A DNA stretch of 64,000 nucleotides, from the NCBI RefSeq assembly GCF_008757455.1, contig NZ_VCMV01000071.1, forward strand, positions 62,001 through 126,000. Direction: 5' to 3'. The DNA is from Microvirga brassicacearum (GTDB lineage: Bacteria; Pseudomonadota; Alphaproteobacteria; Rhizobiales; Beijerinckiaceae). Below are positions 47,393 through 57,800 of the stretch, in pieces (the stretch's first letter is position 1; the number at the start of each line of letters is the position of its first letter). The notes beneath the pieces are model-generated. The model saw only the letters and a program-made list of their open reading frames with translations, was not told the DNA's origin and did no database searches. The translations under genes and the position numbers were made by a program.

Positions 47393-47879
47393 AGGCCGGG
47401 TCGCGCTCGATTACAGCAGCAAGCCGCACCGGCGATCCGGCTTTCGTCCCATCCATGAAGACGCGGCGGTGAACCAGATCCCCCGCCCGGATGGCTGACG
47501 GCGAGACCCAATCCCGCAGCATGTGAACAGCTGCCTGAAGGAACCCCTGACGGCGCCTGAGCCGGGCGCGGTCCTGCCGATGGACGCTGACAAACCGGTC
47601 GAGGACGCGGATCCAGCCCTCCTGTGGCAGGTCGCCGTCGTCGAGACAGAGCAGCCATTCGCGACGGGCACGCTTCGCGCCGTCGCTCCACGACAATGCG
47701 GGTGAGAGCGCCAGGGTGGCTCCCGCCTCCTCCACCACCCGCTCGACGGCCTCGTCCGCCGCCCTCACCAGAACGACCGCATCCGCCACAAGTCCGGCCG
47801 TGACCGCCGGCACAAGGGCGCCGAGGGTCACCGCCAAAGCTTCGGGGCCGTGCGTGACGCGGATGAGAGCGGTGATCAT
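47385..47879 (-). CDS. Short glycosyltransferase family 2-like protein
   Basis: A 164-residue protein from the ATG at 47879 (MITALIRVTHGPEALAVTLG). The start, AGLVADAVVLVRAADEAVER, and LLCLDDGDLPQEGWIRVLDR with an acidic cluster resemble the nucleotide-sugar half of GT2 enzymes, but it is too short for a whole GT2 domain, and the acceptor part is missing. Its C terminus overlaps moaB by 8 bases. It faces the tandem SOS boxes at 47936-47968 from the other side. Whether it has catalytic activity is open. Confidence 0.65.
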   Translation of the reverse strand: MITALIRVTHGPEALAVTLGALVPAVTAGLVADAVVLVRAADEAVERVVEEAGATLALSPALSWSDGAKRARREWLLCLDDGDLPQEGWIRVLDRFVSVHRQDRARLRRRQGFLQAAVHMLRDWVSPSAIRAGDLVHRRVFMDGTKAGSPVRLAAVIERDPAFR

Positions 47880-47935
47880 GGCGCCGACCCTACCGTTTTG
47901 GGGAAATCCTGTCGCCCTGAAGATGCCTTGATTTC

Positions 47936-47968
47936 GTTCCAGTTTTGTTCTCTGTTCTTGAAACGTTC
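47936..47968. promoter_or_regulatory. Two tandem GTTC-N7-GTTC SOS (LexA) boxes
   Basis: GTTCCAGTTTTGTTC at 47936-47950 and GTTCTTGAAACGTTC at 47954-47968 both match the alphaproteobacterial LexA site GTTC-N7-GTTC exactly. They lie 29-61 bases before the radical SAM start and 57-89 bases before the divergent GT2-like start. Sequence match is exact; LexA binding is inferred. Confidence 0.75.
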
Positions 47969-47996
47969 TCATTTCGATTCTCCCGAGGCACCGCAC

Positions 47997-49175
47997 ATGT
48001 CCGCCCGCGCCAGAGAAGCCAGCAGCCCACCGGCCCCGTTCCAGCCCGCGCTCCCCCGCAGCGAGGCGGCAGACGCCGCGCGACGACGCCTGATCGATCC
48101 CGCCTACCGCGTCGACCCGGATCGCCGCCGGGGCCGCGGCGCGGTGGCAAACCCGACCGGCCGCTATGAGCCCGCCCAGCGCGAGACCTTCGAAGACGGC
48201 TGGGCCGTCGAGGAGGAGTTGGCGCCGCTCGACACGGAGGTGATCATCGAGAAGCCGCGCACCATCATCGCGCGAAACGATTCTCCCGATATCGGCTTCG
48301 ACCGCTCGATCAACCCCTATCGCGGCTGTGAACACGGCTGCTCCTATTGCTTCGCCCGTCCCAGTCACGCGTTTCACGGGCTCTCATCGGGTCTCGATTT
48401 CGAGACCAAGATCTTCGCCAAGCCGAGCGCACCCGATCTGCTCGAAAAGGAATTGCGAGCGAAAGGCTACGAGCCGAAGACGATCGCGATGGGGTCCAAC
48501 ACCGACCCCTACCAGCCGCTCGAGCGGCGTTTCCGGATCACGCGGGCCATTCTCGAGACCCTCAACCGGACGAATCACCCGGTCGGCATCGTGACGAAGT
48601 CAGCGCTAGTGACGCGGGATATCGACATCCTGAGCCAGATGGCCGACCGGCAGCTCGCCAAGGTGGCGATCTCGATCACGACGCTCGACCCGAGGCTCGC
48701 ACGCAAGATGGAGCCCCGCGCCGCCTCGCCGGCAAAGCGGCTGGAGACGGTGCGCAAGCTTGCCGAGGCCGGCATTCCCGTCACCGTCCTCGTGGCGCCG
48801 ATCATCCCGGCGATCAACGACCACGAGATCGAGGCGATCCTGAAGGCCTCCTATGCGGCAGGCGCCCGCGAGGCCGGATATGTGCTGCTGCGGCTGCCGC
48901 ACGACCTGAAGGACCTCATGCGCGACTGGCTCGCCGAGCATTATCCCGACAAGCTCAACCACGTCTTCTCGCTGCTGCAGGAAGCCCGCGGCGGCAAGGA
49001 TTATGATTCGGGCTGGGGCGTCAGGCAGACGGGAGTGGGCCCCTTCGCGTGGATGCTCGGCCGCCGCTTCGAGACCGCCACCGCGCGCCTCGGCATGAAC
49101 ACCCGACGGATCAAGCTGCGCACGGACCTGTTCGTGCCGCCGGCGCAGGACAAGGCTCAATTGTCGCTGTTTTGA
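47997..49175 (+). CDS. PA0069-family radical SAM protein (SplB-like)
   Basis: A 392-residue protein from the ATG at 47997 (MSARAREASSPPAPFQPALP), with GAGG upstream. The radical SAM cluster motif is CEHGCSYC, with Cys111, Cys115 and Cys118. It then continues FARPSHAFHGLSSGLDFETK and IAMGSNTDPYQPLERRFRIT, characteristic of the PA0069/Rv2578c family related to spore photoproduct lyase. The reaction is not known. Two exact SOS boxes upstream suggest a DNA-damage role, perhaps direct repair; this is inference. RNase HII and CcrM genes follow on the same strand. Confidence 0.92.
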   Translation: MSARAREASSPPAPFQPALPRSEAADAARRRLIDPAYRVDPDRRRGRGAVANPTGRYEPAQRETFEDGWAVEEELAPLDTEVIIEKPRTIIARNDSPDIGFDRSINPYRGCEHGCSYCFARPSHAFHGLSSGLDFETKIFAKPSAPDLLEKELRAKGYEPKTIAMGSNTDPYQPLERRFRITRAILETLNRTNHPVGIVTKSALVTRDIDILSQMADRQLAKVAISITTLDPRLARKMEPRAASPAKRLETVRKLAEAGIPVTVLVAPIIPAINDHEIEAILKASYAAGAREAGYVLLRLPHDLKDLMRDWLAEHYPDKLNHVFSLLQEARGGKDYDSGWGVRQTGVGPFAWMLGRRFETATARLGMNTRRIKLRTDLFVPPAQDKAQLSLF

Positions 49176-49218
49176 GAATCTGTCTGGAATGGATGCGCCA
49201 CAGACTTTCTAATGGGGC

Positions 49219-49857
49219 ATGTCCGAACCGATTCGCTTACCCCCGCCCGATATCGGCCTCAAGCGCGAGCGCGCCCTGCGCCGCGCAGGGTTTCAATGCG
49301 TCGCCGGTCTCGACGAAGTCGGACGCGGGCCGTTGGCAGGACCGGTCGTGTCGGCGGCCGTGGTGCTCGATCTGAAGAAGGTCCCCTCAGGCCTTGCTGA
49401 TTCGAAGGCCCTGACGGCGGAACAGCGGGAGGCGCTGTTCGAGCAGATCCTCACCACCGCCCATGTGGGCATCGCGTCGATCTCGCACACGGATGTGGAC
49501 AGCATCAATATCCGGCAGGCCTCCTTGCGCGCCATGTGCCGCGCCCTGGCGGCCCTGCCCTGCACGCCCGATATGGCGCTCGTCGACGGCAATGACCCGC
49601 CTGCCCTGCCCTGCCGGGTCGAGGCGGTCATCAAGGGCGACGCGTCGATCGCATCGATCGCCGCGGCCTCCATCGTCGCCAAGGTGGTGCGCGATCGGCT
49701 GATGGTCCGGCTCGGTGCCATCTACCCGTCCTATGGGTTTCACACCAACGTCGGTTACGCCACGAAATTCCATCTTTCGGCGCTCGCGAGCGACGGCCCC
49801 TCTCCGTTCCATCGCATGACTTTTTCGCCTTTGCGCCAAGGGTTACTGGACCTGTAA
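49219..49857 (+). CDS. rnhB: Ribonuclease HII
   Basis: A 212-residue nuclease of standard length. Catalytic acids are in CVAGLDEVGRGPLAGPVVSA (DEVGRG near 34) and ALVDGNDPP near 120; VEAVIKGDASIASIAAASIV near 135 is the next conserved block. It cuts at ribonucleotides in DNA and removes RNA primers. It starts 43 bases after the radical SAM gene. Confidence 0.97.
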   Translation: MSEPIRLPPPDIGLKRERALRRAGFQCVAGLDEVGRGPLAGPVVSAAVVLDLKKVPSGLADSKALTAEQREALFEQILTTAHVGIASISHTDVDSINIRQASLRAMCRALAALPCTPDMALVDGNDPPALPCRVEAVIKGDASIASIAAASIVAKVVRDRLMVRLGAIYPSYGFHTNVGYATKFHLSALASDGPSPFHRMTFSPLRQGLLDL

Positions 49858-49863
49858 CCTAGC

Positions 49864-49879
49864 TTAACAAGCATTAACC
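49864..49879 (+). promoter_or_regulatory. CtrA-like site upstream of ccrM (one base short)
   Basis: TTAACAAGCATTAACC resembles the cell-cycle regulator CtrA site TTAA-N7-TTAAC but has a 6-base spacer. It lies in an unusually AT-rich stretch about 140 bases before ccrM, a gene activated by CtrA in Caulobacter. The off-length spacer makes this tentative. Confidence 0.3.
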
Positions 49880-50009
49880 TTGAAAACTCAATCATATCAA
49901 TGGGTAGGCAAAGTTTGCCGATCTAAAATAAGATGCGTTTTCTCCGCTTTTAAACTTCGTCTTTACCCTAACGCGCCATGATCCGGATTGTCAGTTGCGT
50001 AAACGGTGA

Positions 50010-51260
<1,251 letters not shown>

Positions 51261-51282
51261 CGGACGAGAATTCTTGAACCAG

Positions 51283-51310
51283 AATGGCCGGGCGTTTTTC
51301 CGGCCATTTT
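51283..51310 (+). terminator. Rho-independent terminator after ccrM
   Basis: AATGGCCGG/CCGGCCATT, 9-bp stem with a loop of about eight bases and trailing T's, 22 bases beyond the ccrM stop. The 170 bases from here to the next gene show nothing else recognisable. Confidence 0.75.
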
Positions 51311-51481
51311 GATTCGGTGCCATGTCAAACAGCGTGGACCTCACCAAACTTGAAGGTGTCCCGCACGAACATGGCGGGCTGCGCCAAAACCGCAATCGCG
51401 TGATGGTCGGGCTGCAAATCAGCTCCGCACCAACCGCGATGTCCCCATGCCAAATCACCCGAAGAGCTTTAGCATCGTCTC

Positions 51482-52408
51482 ATGGCTCCTTCTTCTCTCG
51501 ACCCCTCCCTACTCGCCGCCGCCTCGCAACCGTCGTGGGACGATCTCCGGATCTTTCTGGCCGTGGTGGCTCATGGATCGATGAACGGCGCCGGGCGTGC
51601 GCTCGGACAAAGCCAGCCGACGATCGCGCGGCGGATGCGGGTGCTGGAGGATGGCCTCGGGGTCGCCCTCTTCATTCGCGGACCGAACAATCTGAGCCTG
51701 ACGGAGGCGGGGCGAGCCGTTCTCGAAGCGGCGGCTCCCATGGCAAGCGCCGCGGACGCCGTTCCGGCTGCGGCGGCCGCCTATGGTCCGGACCCGGCGG
51801 CGCCGGTGCGCGTCACGGCGACCGCATCCGTCACCATGTTCCTGTCGCTCCATGCGGGGAGCCTCGCAAAGCAAGGAAACGCCGATATCGCCTACATCCC
51901 GACCCGACGCCACCTCGACCTTATCGGCGGAGAGGCCGATATTGCCCTGCGCATGCGCCGCCTTCCCGAGCTGGCGCCGGAACTGGTCGTCCGCCGAGTC
52001 GGACGCGTGGCATTCGCCATGTACGCCCAGACCGCTAGCCCGACCGCGGTGATTGCGCCCTCGGATGATCCCACCCTGTCGCGTCAGGCGGCGTTCGTCG
52101 CACGGTTTGCCGAGGGCCGTCCCATCGCGGCGCGGATCGGTGACATGCCGATCCGATATCAGGCGGCGAGATCCGGATTGGGCGCCGCGTTCCTGCCCTG
52201 CTGGCTCGGCGATTCCGACCCTGATCTCGTACAGGTCGCGCCTCCGCCTCAGGATCTTGCCGAAGACGTGTTTCTCATCATGCACGAGCGCAGCAGGAAG
52301 CGGACGAACGTTCAGCAAGTGGCGAACGCGATGGTCGGCCTGTTCAAGAAAAAGCATGGCCTGCTGGCGGGCCTCGAGCCGCGCCGGACTGAGCTACTTC
52401 AGATCTGA
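51482..52408 (+). CDS. LysR family transcriptional regulator
   Basis: A 308-residue regulator. The helix-turn-helix domain (about 18-78) reads SWDDLRIFLAVVAHGSMNGA and LGQSQPTIARRMRVLEDGLG. The effector domain follows from about 95. It has no divergent partner; the end overlaps the convergent mutY gene by 10 bases. The target and effector cannot be inferred from this window. It resembles the type that begins with WDDLR and regulates distant loci. Confidence 0.9.
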   Translation: MAPSSLDPSLLAAASQPSWDDLRIFLAVVAHGSMNGAGRALGQSQPTIARRMRVLEDGLGVALFIRGPNNLSLTEAGRAVLEAAAPMASAADAVPAAAAAYGPDPAAPVRVTATASVTMFLSLHAGSLAKQGNADIAYIPTRRHLDLIGGEADIALRMRRLPELAPELVVRRVGRVAFAMYAQTASPTAVIAPSDDPTLSRQAAFVARFAEGRPIAARIGDMPIRYQAARSGLGAAFLPCWLGDSDPDLVQVAPPPQDLAEDVFLIMHERSRKRTNVQQVANAMVGLFKKKHGLLAGLEPRRTELLQI

Positions 52409-53514
52409 TCCGGCTTCGGTTTTGCCGCCCCGTTCCTGACGGGCTTGCCGTCCCCAAGCGCGTGCGCCAGCACTTTCTTCATCACACCCGGCAGGGCTTC
52501 CTCGTGGAGATCGCGGCGGAGCGTCCAGCGCATGTCGCCCGGCTCCGGCGTTCCCCGCGGCACCTTGGCCAGGAACACCGTCAGTTCGAGCGGAAAATGG
52601 GTGAAGACGTGGCGCACGAGGCCGGGCAGCCGCTGCCACCGCGCCTCGATCGGAGCATCGAGCATGGCGCGGGACGGTTCGTAACCGGGCTCCCAGGCGC
52701 TTGTGGGCGTCTCCACCATGCCGCCGAGCAGGCCCTGCGTCGGCCGCGTTCGCAACAGGATGCTGTCATCGGCGCGCAGAACCACGAAGGCTGCGCCGCG
52801 GCGCAGGTCGCCGGTGAGCTTCTTCTGTTTCTTCGGATAGAGCTCCTGCGAGCCTTGCGCACGCGCCTCGCAAGGCGCCATCCACGGGCAGAGGGCGCAG
52901 GCCGGGCGCTTGGGGGTGCAGATCGTCGCGCCGAGATCCATCAGGGCCTGGGCGAAATCCCCCGGCCGGTCCAGCGGCACCATTTCAAGGGTGAGCGTGC
53001 GCAGCAGCGGCTTTGCCTTCGGAAGCGGTTCCTCCACCGTGAAGAGCCGCGAGACGACGCGCTCCACATTGCCATCCACCGCCGCCGCTGGTTCGTGGAA
53101 CGCGATGGCGGCGACCGCCGCCGCCGTGTAGGCGCCGATGCCGGGCAGAGCGAGCAATTCCGCTTCGGTCGCGGGAAATGCGCCGGCGTGCTTGTCCACA
53201 ACCGCCTTGGCGCAGGCATGGAGGTTGCGGGCGCGGGAATAATAGCCGAGGCCGGCCCATGCCTGCATGACCGCGTCGACCGGCGCCTCCGCCAAGGCGG
53301 CGACGGTCGGAAACCGCTCAAGGAACCGAAGATAGAATGGCTTTACCGCTGTCACGGTGGTCTGCTGCAGCATGATCTCGGAAAGCCACACCCGATAAGG
53401 ATCCGGGACTTCGCCGGCCTCGGCGCGCCAGGGCAGGCTGCGCCGGTGGCGGTCGTACCACGCGAGCAGATCTGGGCTTTGAGGCTTGGAGGCGCGCGGC
53501 GCGAGCGTTAGCAT
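52399..53514 (-). CDS. mutY: A/G-specific adenine DNA glycosylase
   Basis: A 371-residue MutY. Catalytic Glu in VWLSEIMLQQTTVTAVKPFY near 45; helix-hairpin-helix and Asp in LPGIGAYTAAAVAAIAFHEP and AAAVDGNVERVVSRL near 125-150; [4Fe-4S] Cys in CTPKRPACALCPWMAPC near 200. A C-terminal NUDIX-like domain (about 235-355) recognises 8-oxoG. It removes adenine mispaired with 8-oxoguanine. It is divergent from the DUF721 gene. Confidence 0.97.
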   Translation of the reverse strand: MLTLAPRASKPQSPDLLAWYDRHRRSLPWRAEAGEVPDPYRVWLSEIMLQQTTVTAVKPFYLRFLERFPTVAALAEAPVDAVMQAWAGLGYYSRARNLHACAKAVVDKHAGAFPATEAELLALPGIGAYTAAAVAAIAFHEPAAAVDGNVERVVSRLFTVEEPLPKAKPLLRTLTLEMVPLDRPGDFAQALMDLGATICTPKRPACALCPWMAPCEARAQGSQELYPKKQKKLTGDLRRGAAFVVLRADDSILLRTRPTQGLLGGMVETPTSAWEPGYEPSRAMLDAPIEARWQRLPGLVRHVFTHFPLELTVFLAKVPRGTPEPGDMRWTLRRDLHEEALPGVMKKVLAHALGDGKPVRNGAAKPKPDQI

Positions 53515-53566
53515 GAGGATGTGGATAGCGATCCTGATCGAATAATCCAGACCTGCTTTGGATCAA

Positions 53567-54085
53567 ATGACCATGCGTAAGCCGAGACCCCGGGCGAAGC
53601 CGCTTGCCGATTTCGTCGATGTTTGCCTTGGCCCCAGCCTGGCCAGGCAAGGCTTTGCCACGTCCGACGTGATCGTTGCGTGGGCCGACATCGTGGGCGA
53701 GCGTCTGGCGGAATTCACGCAGCCCTTGAAGATCGAGTGGAAGCGCAAAGGGCCTAATGCCGACCCGGAGGCAAGGCCCGAGCCCGCGATTCTCGTGGTG
53801 CGCACGGAAAGCGCCTTCGCCCTGGAGATGCAGCATCTGGCCCCCATCGTCATCGAGCGCGTGAACACCTATTACGGCTGGCGCTGCATCGGCCGCATCG
53901 TGCTCAAGCAAGGACCGGTGCGGCGGGCCGAGAAGCAACGGCCCGTCGTGCCCGTTTTGAGCGAGGCGGACCGCAAACGGGTGAAGGCTGCGACCCAGCC
54001 CATCGAGGAGGATGCCCTTAGGCTTGCCCTCGACCGGCTGGGACAGGCCATCGTCGGCCAGCCCTCGGCGCGCACGAAAGCGTGA
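53567..54085 (+). CDS. dciA: DUF721 protein, likely DciA helicase loader
   Basis: About 172 residues from the ATG at 53567; another ATG at 53573 and a TTG at 53558 are near and no ribosome site decides between them. The DUF721 core is RQGFATSDVIVAWADIVGER near 27 and EMQHLAPIVIERVNTYYGWR near 90. DciA loads the replicative helicase DnaB in bacteria without DnaC. The basic C-terminal half is usual. It is the first of three genes leading to dsbA and smc. Confidence 0.85.
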   Translation: MTMRKPRPRAKPLADFVDVCLGPSLARQGFATSDVIVAWADIVGERLAEFTQPLKIEWKRKGPNADPEARPEPAILVVRTESAFALEMQHLAPIVIERVNTYYGWRCIGRIVLKQGPVRRAEKQRPVVPVLSEADRKRVKAATQPIEEDALRLALDRLGQAIVGQPSARTKA

Positions 54086-54158
54086 CGAACGTGGGCTTGC
54101 CACAAAACCGATCTCCCTCTACCGCAAGACGAAATATCCTTCAGGAGCCTTTTCAACG

Positions 54159-54797
54159 ATGATCACCCGGCGCCAAACGCTTCAGCTTCTCGGAACCGCC
54201 GCCGCAACCGTCCTCGTGGCATCGAGCCTGCCGGCTTTCGCCCAGAACGTCGCGGTCTCCGATCTCGCCGTCCCCGGCCCGCTCGGCGATGTCGCCCAGG
54301 GACCCGCGGATGCCAAGGTGACGATCATCGAATACGCGTCGTTGACCTGCTCCCACTGCGCCAACTTTCACAAGACGACCTATCCGGAGCTGAAGAAGCG
54401 CTATATCGACACCAACAAGGTGCGGTTCATCCTGCGCGAATTCCCCCTCGATCCGCTCGCCACCGCGGGCTTCATGCTGGCGCGCTGCGACGGCGAAGGA
54501 AAATATTACCCGGTCACCGATCTGCTCTTCGAGCAGCAGAGGAATTGGGCTTTTACCGAGAAACCCCTCGATGCCCTGCGGCAACTGATGCGTCAGGCCG
54601 GTTTTTCACAGGAGAAGTTCGAAGCCTGCTTGCAGGATCAGAAACTTTATGACGCGGTGAACGCTGTGAAGAACCGCGGCGTCGACCAGTTCAAGGTGGA
54701 CTCGACCCCGACCTTCTTCATCAATGGTCAGCGTCATCCCGGAGCCCTTTCAATCGATGAGATCGAGAAGATCATCAAGCCGCTGCTCGGAGAGTAA
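54159..54797 (+). CDS. DsbA-family thiol:disulfide oxidoreductase
   Basis: A 212-residue protein from the ATG at 54159, with AGGAGCC upstream. The signal (MITRRQTLQLLGTAAATVLV, cleavage after AFA near 28) contains twin Arg and may be Tat type. The thioredoxin-like domain has active-site CSHC at 64-67 in YASLTCSHCANFHKTTYPEL and the cis-Pro in STPTFFINGQRHPGAL near 185. It belongs to the DsbA/DsbG-like thioredoxin_4 group working in periplasmic disulfide formation. Confidence 0.92.
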   Translation: MITRRQTLQLLGTAAATVLVASSLPAFAQNVAVSDLAVPGPLGDVAQGPADAKVTIIEYASLTCSHCANFHKTTYPELKKRYIDTNKVRFILREFPLDPLATAGFMLARCDGEGKYYPVTDLLFEQQRNWAFTEKPLDALRQLMRQAGFSQEKFEACLQDQKLYDAVNAVKNRGVDQFKVDSTPTFFINGQRHPGALSIDEIEKIIKPLLGE

Positions 54798-54842
54798 GGT
54801 CTCCGCTCCTGCCCTTCCCGGGCGGGCAGGAAGGTCGCGTCG

Positions 54843-57800
54843 ATGAAGCTGACTCGCCTTCGCATCGCCGGGTTCAAGACCTTTGTCGAACCGATGGACT
54901 TCCTGATCGAGACCGGGTTGACCGGGGTCGTCGGGCCGAATGGCTGCGGCAAATCGAACCTTGTCGAGGCGTTGCGCTGGGTCATGGGAGAGAACTCCCA
55001 TAAGAACATGCGCGCCTCCGGCATGGACGACGTCATTTTCTCCGGTTCGGGAGGCCGACCGGCCCGCAACACCGCCGAGGTGATGCTCACCATCGACAAT
55101 GGGGAGCGCACCGCGCCGGCGGCTTTCAACGACGCCGACATGCTGGAAATCTCGCGCCGGATCGAGCGCGAGGAAGGCTCGACCTATCGCATCAACGGCA
55201 AGGAAGTCCGCGCCCGCGATGTGCAGATCCTGTTTGCCGACGCGGCGACAGGCGCGCGTTCGCCCTCTCTTGTGCGGCAGGGCCAGATCAGCGAAATCAT
55301 TTCGGCGAAGCCCCAGTCGCGCCGCCGCATTCTCGAGGACGCCGCCGGCATCGCCGGGCTCCATGCGCGCCGGCACGAGGCGGAACTGCGCCTCAAGGCG
55401 GCGGAGGACAATCTCCTGCGCGTCGAGGACGTGCTGCGCGAACTCGAAACCCAGGTCGACAGCCTGAAACGGCAGGGGCGGCAGGCCTCCCGCTACAAGA
55501 ACCTGTCGGCCGAGATCCGGCGTCTCGAGGCTCTGCATTATGCCATCGGTTTCGCCGATGCGCGCGAACAGGCCGCGTCCTCCGAGCGTCAGGCCGCCGA
55601 AGACCTGAAGACCGTCGCCGACCGCACCGAGGAACAGACCAAGGCGGCGACGGCGCAAGCCATTGCGGCCCACGGCCTCCCGGCCCTGCGCGACGCGGAG
55701 GTCAAGGCGGCAGCAGCCCTCCAGCGCCTCACTCATGCCCGCAACGAACTCGAATCCGAGGAGCGGCGCTCCAAGGAGCGGGTGACCGAGCTCGAACGCC
55801 ATATCGGCGACCTCAACCGCGATCTCGCCCGCGAGGCAGCACAGCGCACGGACGCGCAAGGCTCCATCGAGCGGCTGCAGGCGGAAGCCGACGAGATTGC
55901 GCTCACCACCGAGGGCGCCGGCGACGCGCGTGCCGAGAGCGAAGACCGGCTGCGCGTTGTCGAAGCGGAATTGGCTGAGGCCGAGACGTCGTTGAGCGCC
56001 CTTCAGGCCCAGACATCGGATCTCAACGCCCGCCGCGCCGCGCTTGAGCGCGCAATCCGCGAGGAAATGGAGCGCGCGGCTCGATTCGCTTCCGAGAAAC
56101 AGCGAATCGAACGCGATATCGCGGCGCTTTCCGCCTCCTCCGACGATTCGCCGCCCGTCGATCTTTTGCGCGAAGACATGGCGATCGCCGAGGACGCGGT
56201 GCAACAGGCCGAGGAAGCGGTCCTGTCCGCCCGCGAAGAACTCGCCGCCGCGCGCGACGCCGAGAATCGCCTGCGCCAGCCTCTGAATGAGGCCGAGCGC
56301 AAGGCGCAGCAGCTTGAGACCGAGGCGCGCACGCTGGCGAAACTTTTCACGTCGGAAACCGGCGACCTGTGGCCGCCCGCCCTTGACCAGATCACCGTCC
56401 AGAAGGGCTATGAGACGGCTCTGGGTGCGGCTTTAGGCGATGATCTCGACGCCTCCACCAATCCGTCCGCCCCCGCTCACTGGGCCGAAACCGGCGCGGG
56501 TGAGGACGATCCGCGCCTGCCCGAAGGTGCCGTCGCGCTGGCATCGGTGGCGCGTGCGCCGGCAGCCTTGCAGCGCCGCCTGAAGCAGGTCGGCATCGTC
56601 AGCAAAGCCGATGGTTTGCGGCTGCGCGGAACATTGAAGCCCGGCCAGCGCCTCGTCTCGCCGGAAGGCGATCTCTGGCGCTGGGATGGTTTCACCACTG
56701 CGGCCGAAGCGCCCTCCGCCGCTGCGCGGCGGCTTGCCGAAAAGAATCGCCTCGGCGATCTGGAACTGGAGGCGGCGGAAGCGCGCGAAGCGGTTGGGCA
56801 TCTTCGCGCCGAGGCGGAAGAATCGCTCGATGCGGTGCGGCGCGCAGCCGCCCACGAAATGCAGGCGATCGAGGCCGCCCGGCAGACCCGCCAGGCCCTC
56901 GACGGCGCCCGCGCGCGCCTTGCTCAAGCCGAGCGGCGCGAGGCGGAGCTTGGGCAGCGGCGCTCCGCTCTGCAGGAGGGTCTCGCACGGCTGTCCGCGA
57001 GCGAGAGCGAGGCCATCGAGCGCGTCCGCGATGCGGAAGGCGCGCTGGAGGATCTGGCGCCCGGCCCCGATCTCGAAAACCGGCTTCTGGAAGAGCGCAC
57101 GCGCGTGGCCGAGCGCCGGGCCGCCGCCTCGGAAGCCAGGGCCGCGCTGCAATCGCTTGTGCACGAAGCCGAGTTGCGTCGCCGCCGGCAGGAATCCATC
57201 GCAGCCGATATTCGGCTCTGGACCGACCGCACCGAGCGCGCCGCCCGCGCGCTGGAAGACCTCGGCGAGCGGCTGGAACGGGCCCAGGACGAGCACCAGC
57301 GCCTGCTGGAAGCGCCCGACACCTATCTGGCGCGCCGCCGCGCCCTGATGGCTGAGGTCGACGAGGCTGAACTGAAGCGCAAAGAGGCAGCCGATCATCT
57401 CGCCGACGCGGAGACCAATCTCGCCGAAACCGACCGGACCGCGCGGGCGGCGCTCGAGGCCCTTGCGGCGGCGCGCGAGGCCAGGGCCGGATCGCAGGCG
57501 CGGCACGAGGCGGCGGTCCAGCGCCTCACCGAGATCACGCACAGCATCGCCGAAAATCTCGAGACCACCCCGGCCGGGCTGATCGAACTCGCCGGGCTGC
57601 AGGAAGGCGTCGAATTGCCGTCGCAGCACGAGATCGAATCAAAGCTGCACAGCCTCAAGAGCGACCGCGAGCGCCTCGGCGCCGTGAACCTGCGCGCCGA
57701 CGAGGAGCTGACGGATCTCGAAGGCAAGCACACGGGCATCGCCACCGAACGGGACGATCTGGTGGAGGCGATCAAGCGTCTTCGGCAGGCCATCGGCAGC

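Noticed and set aside
54808..54830. CCTGCCC/GGGCAGG hairpin between dsbA and smc as a terminator
   Set aside because: No T-tract and it overlaps the smc ribosome site; noted in the smc entry as a possible translational element only.
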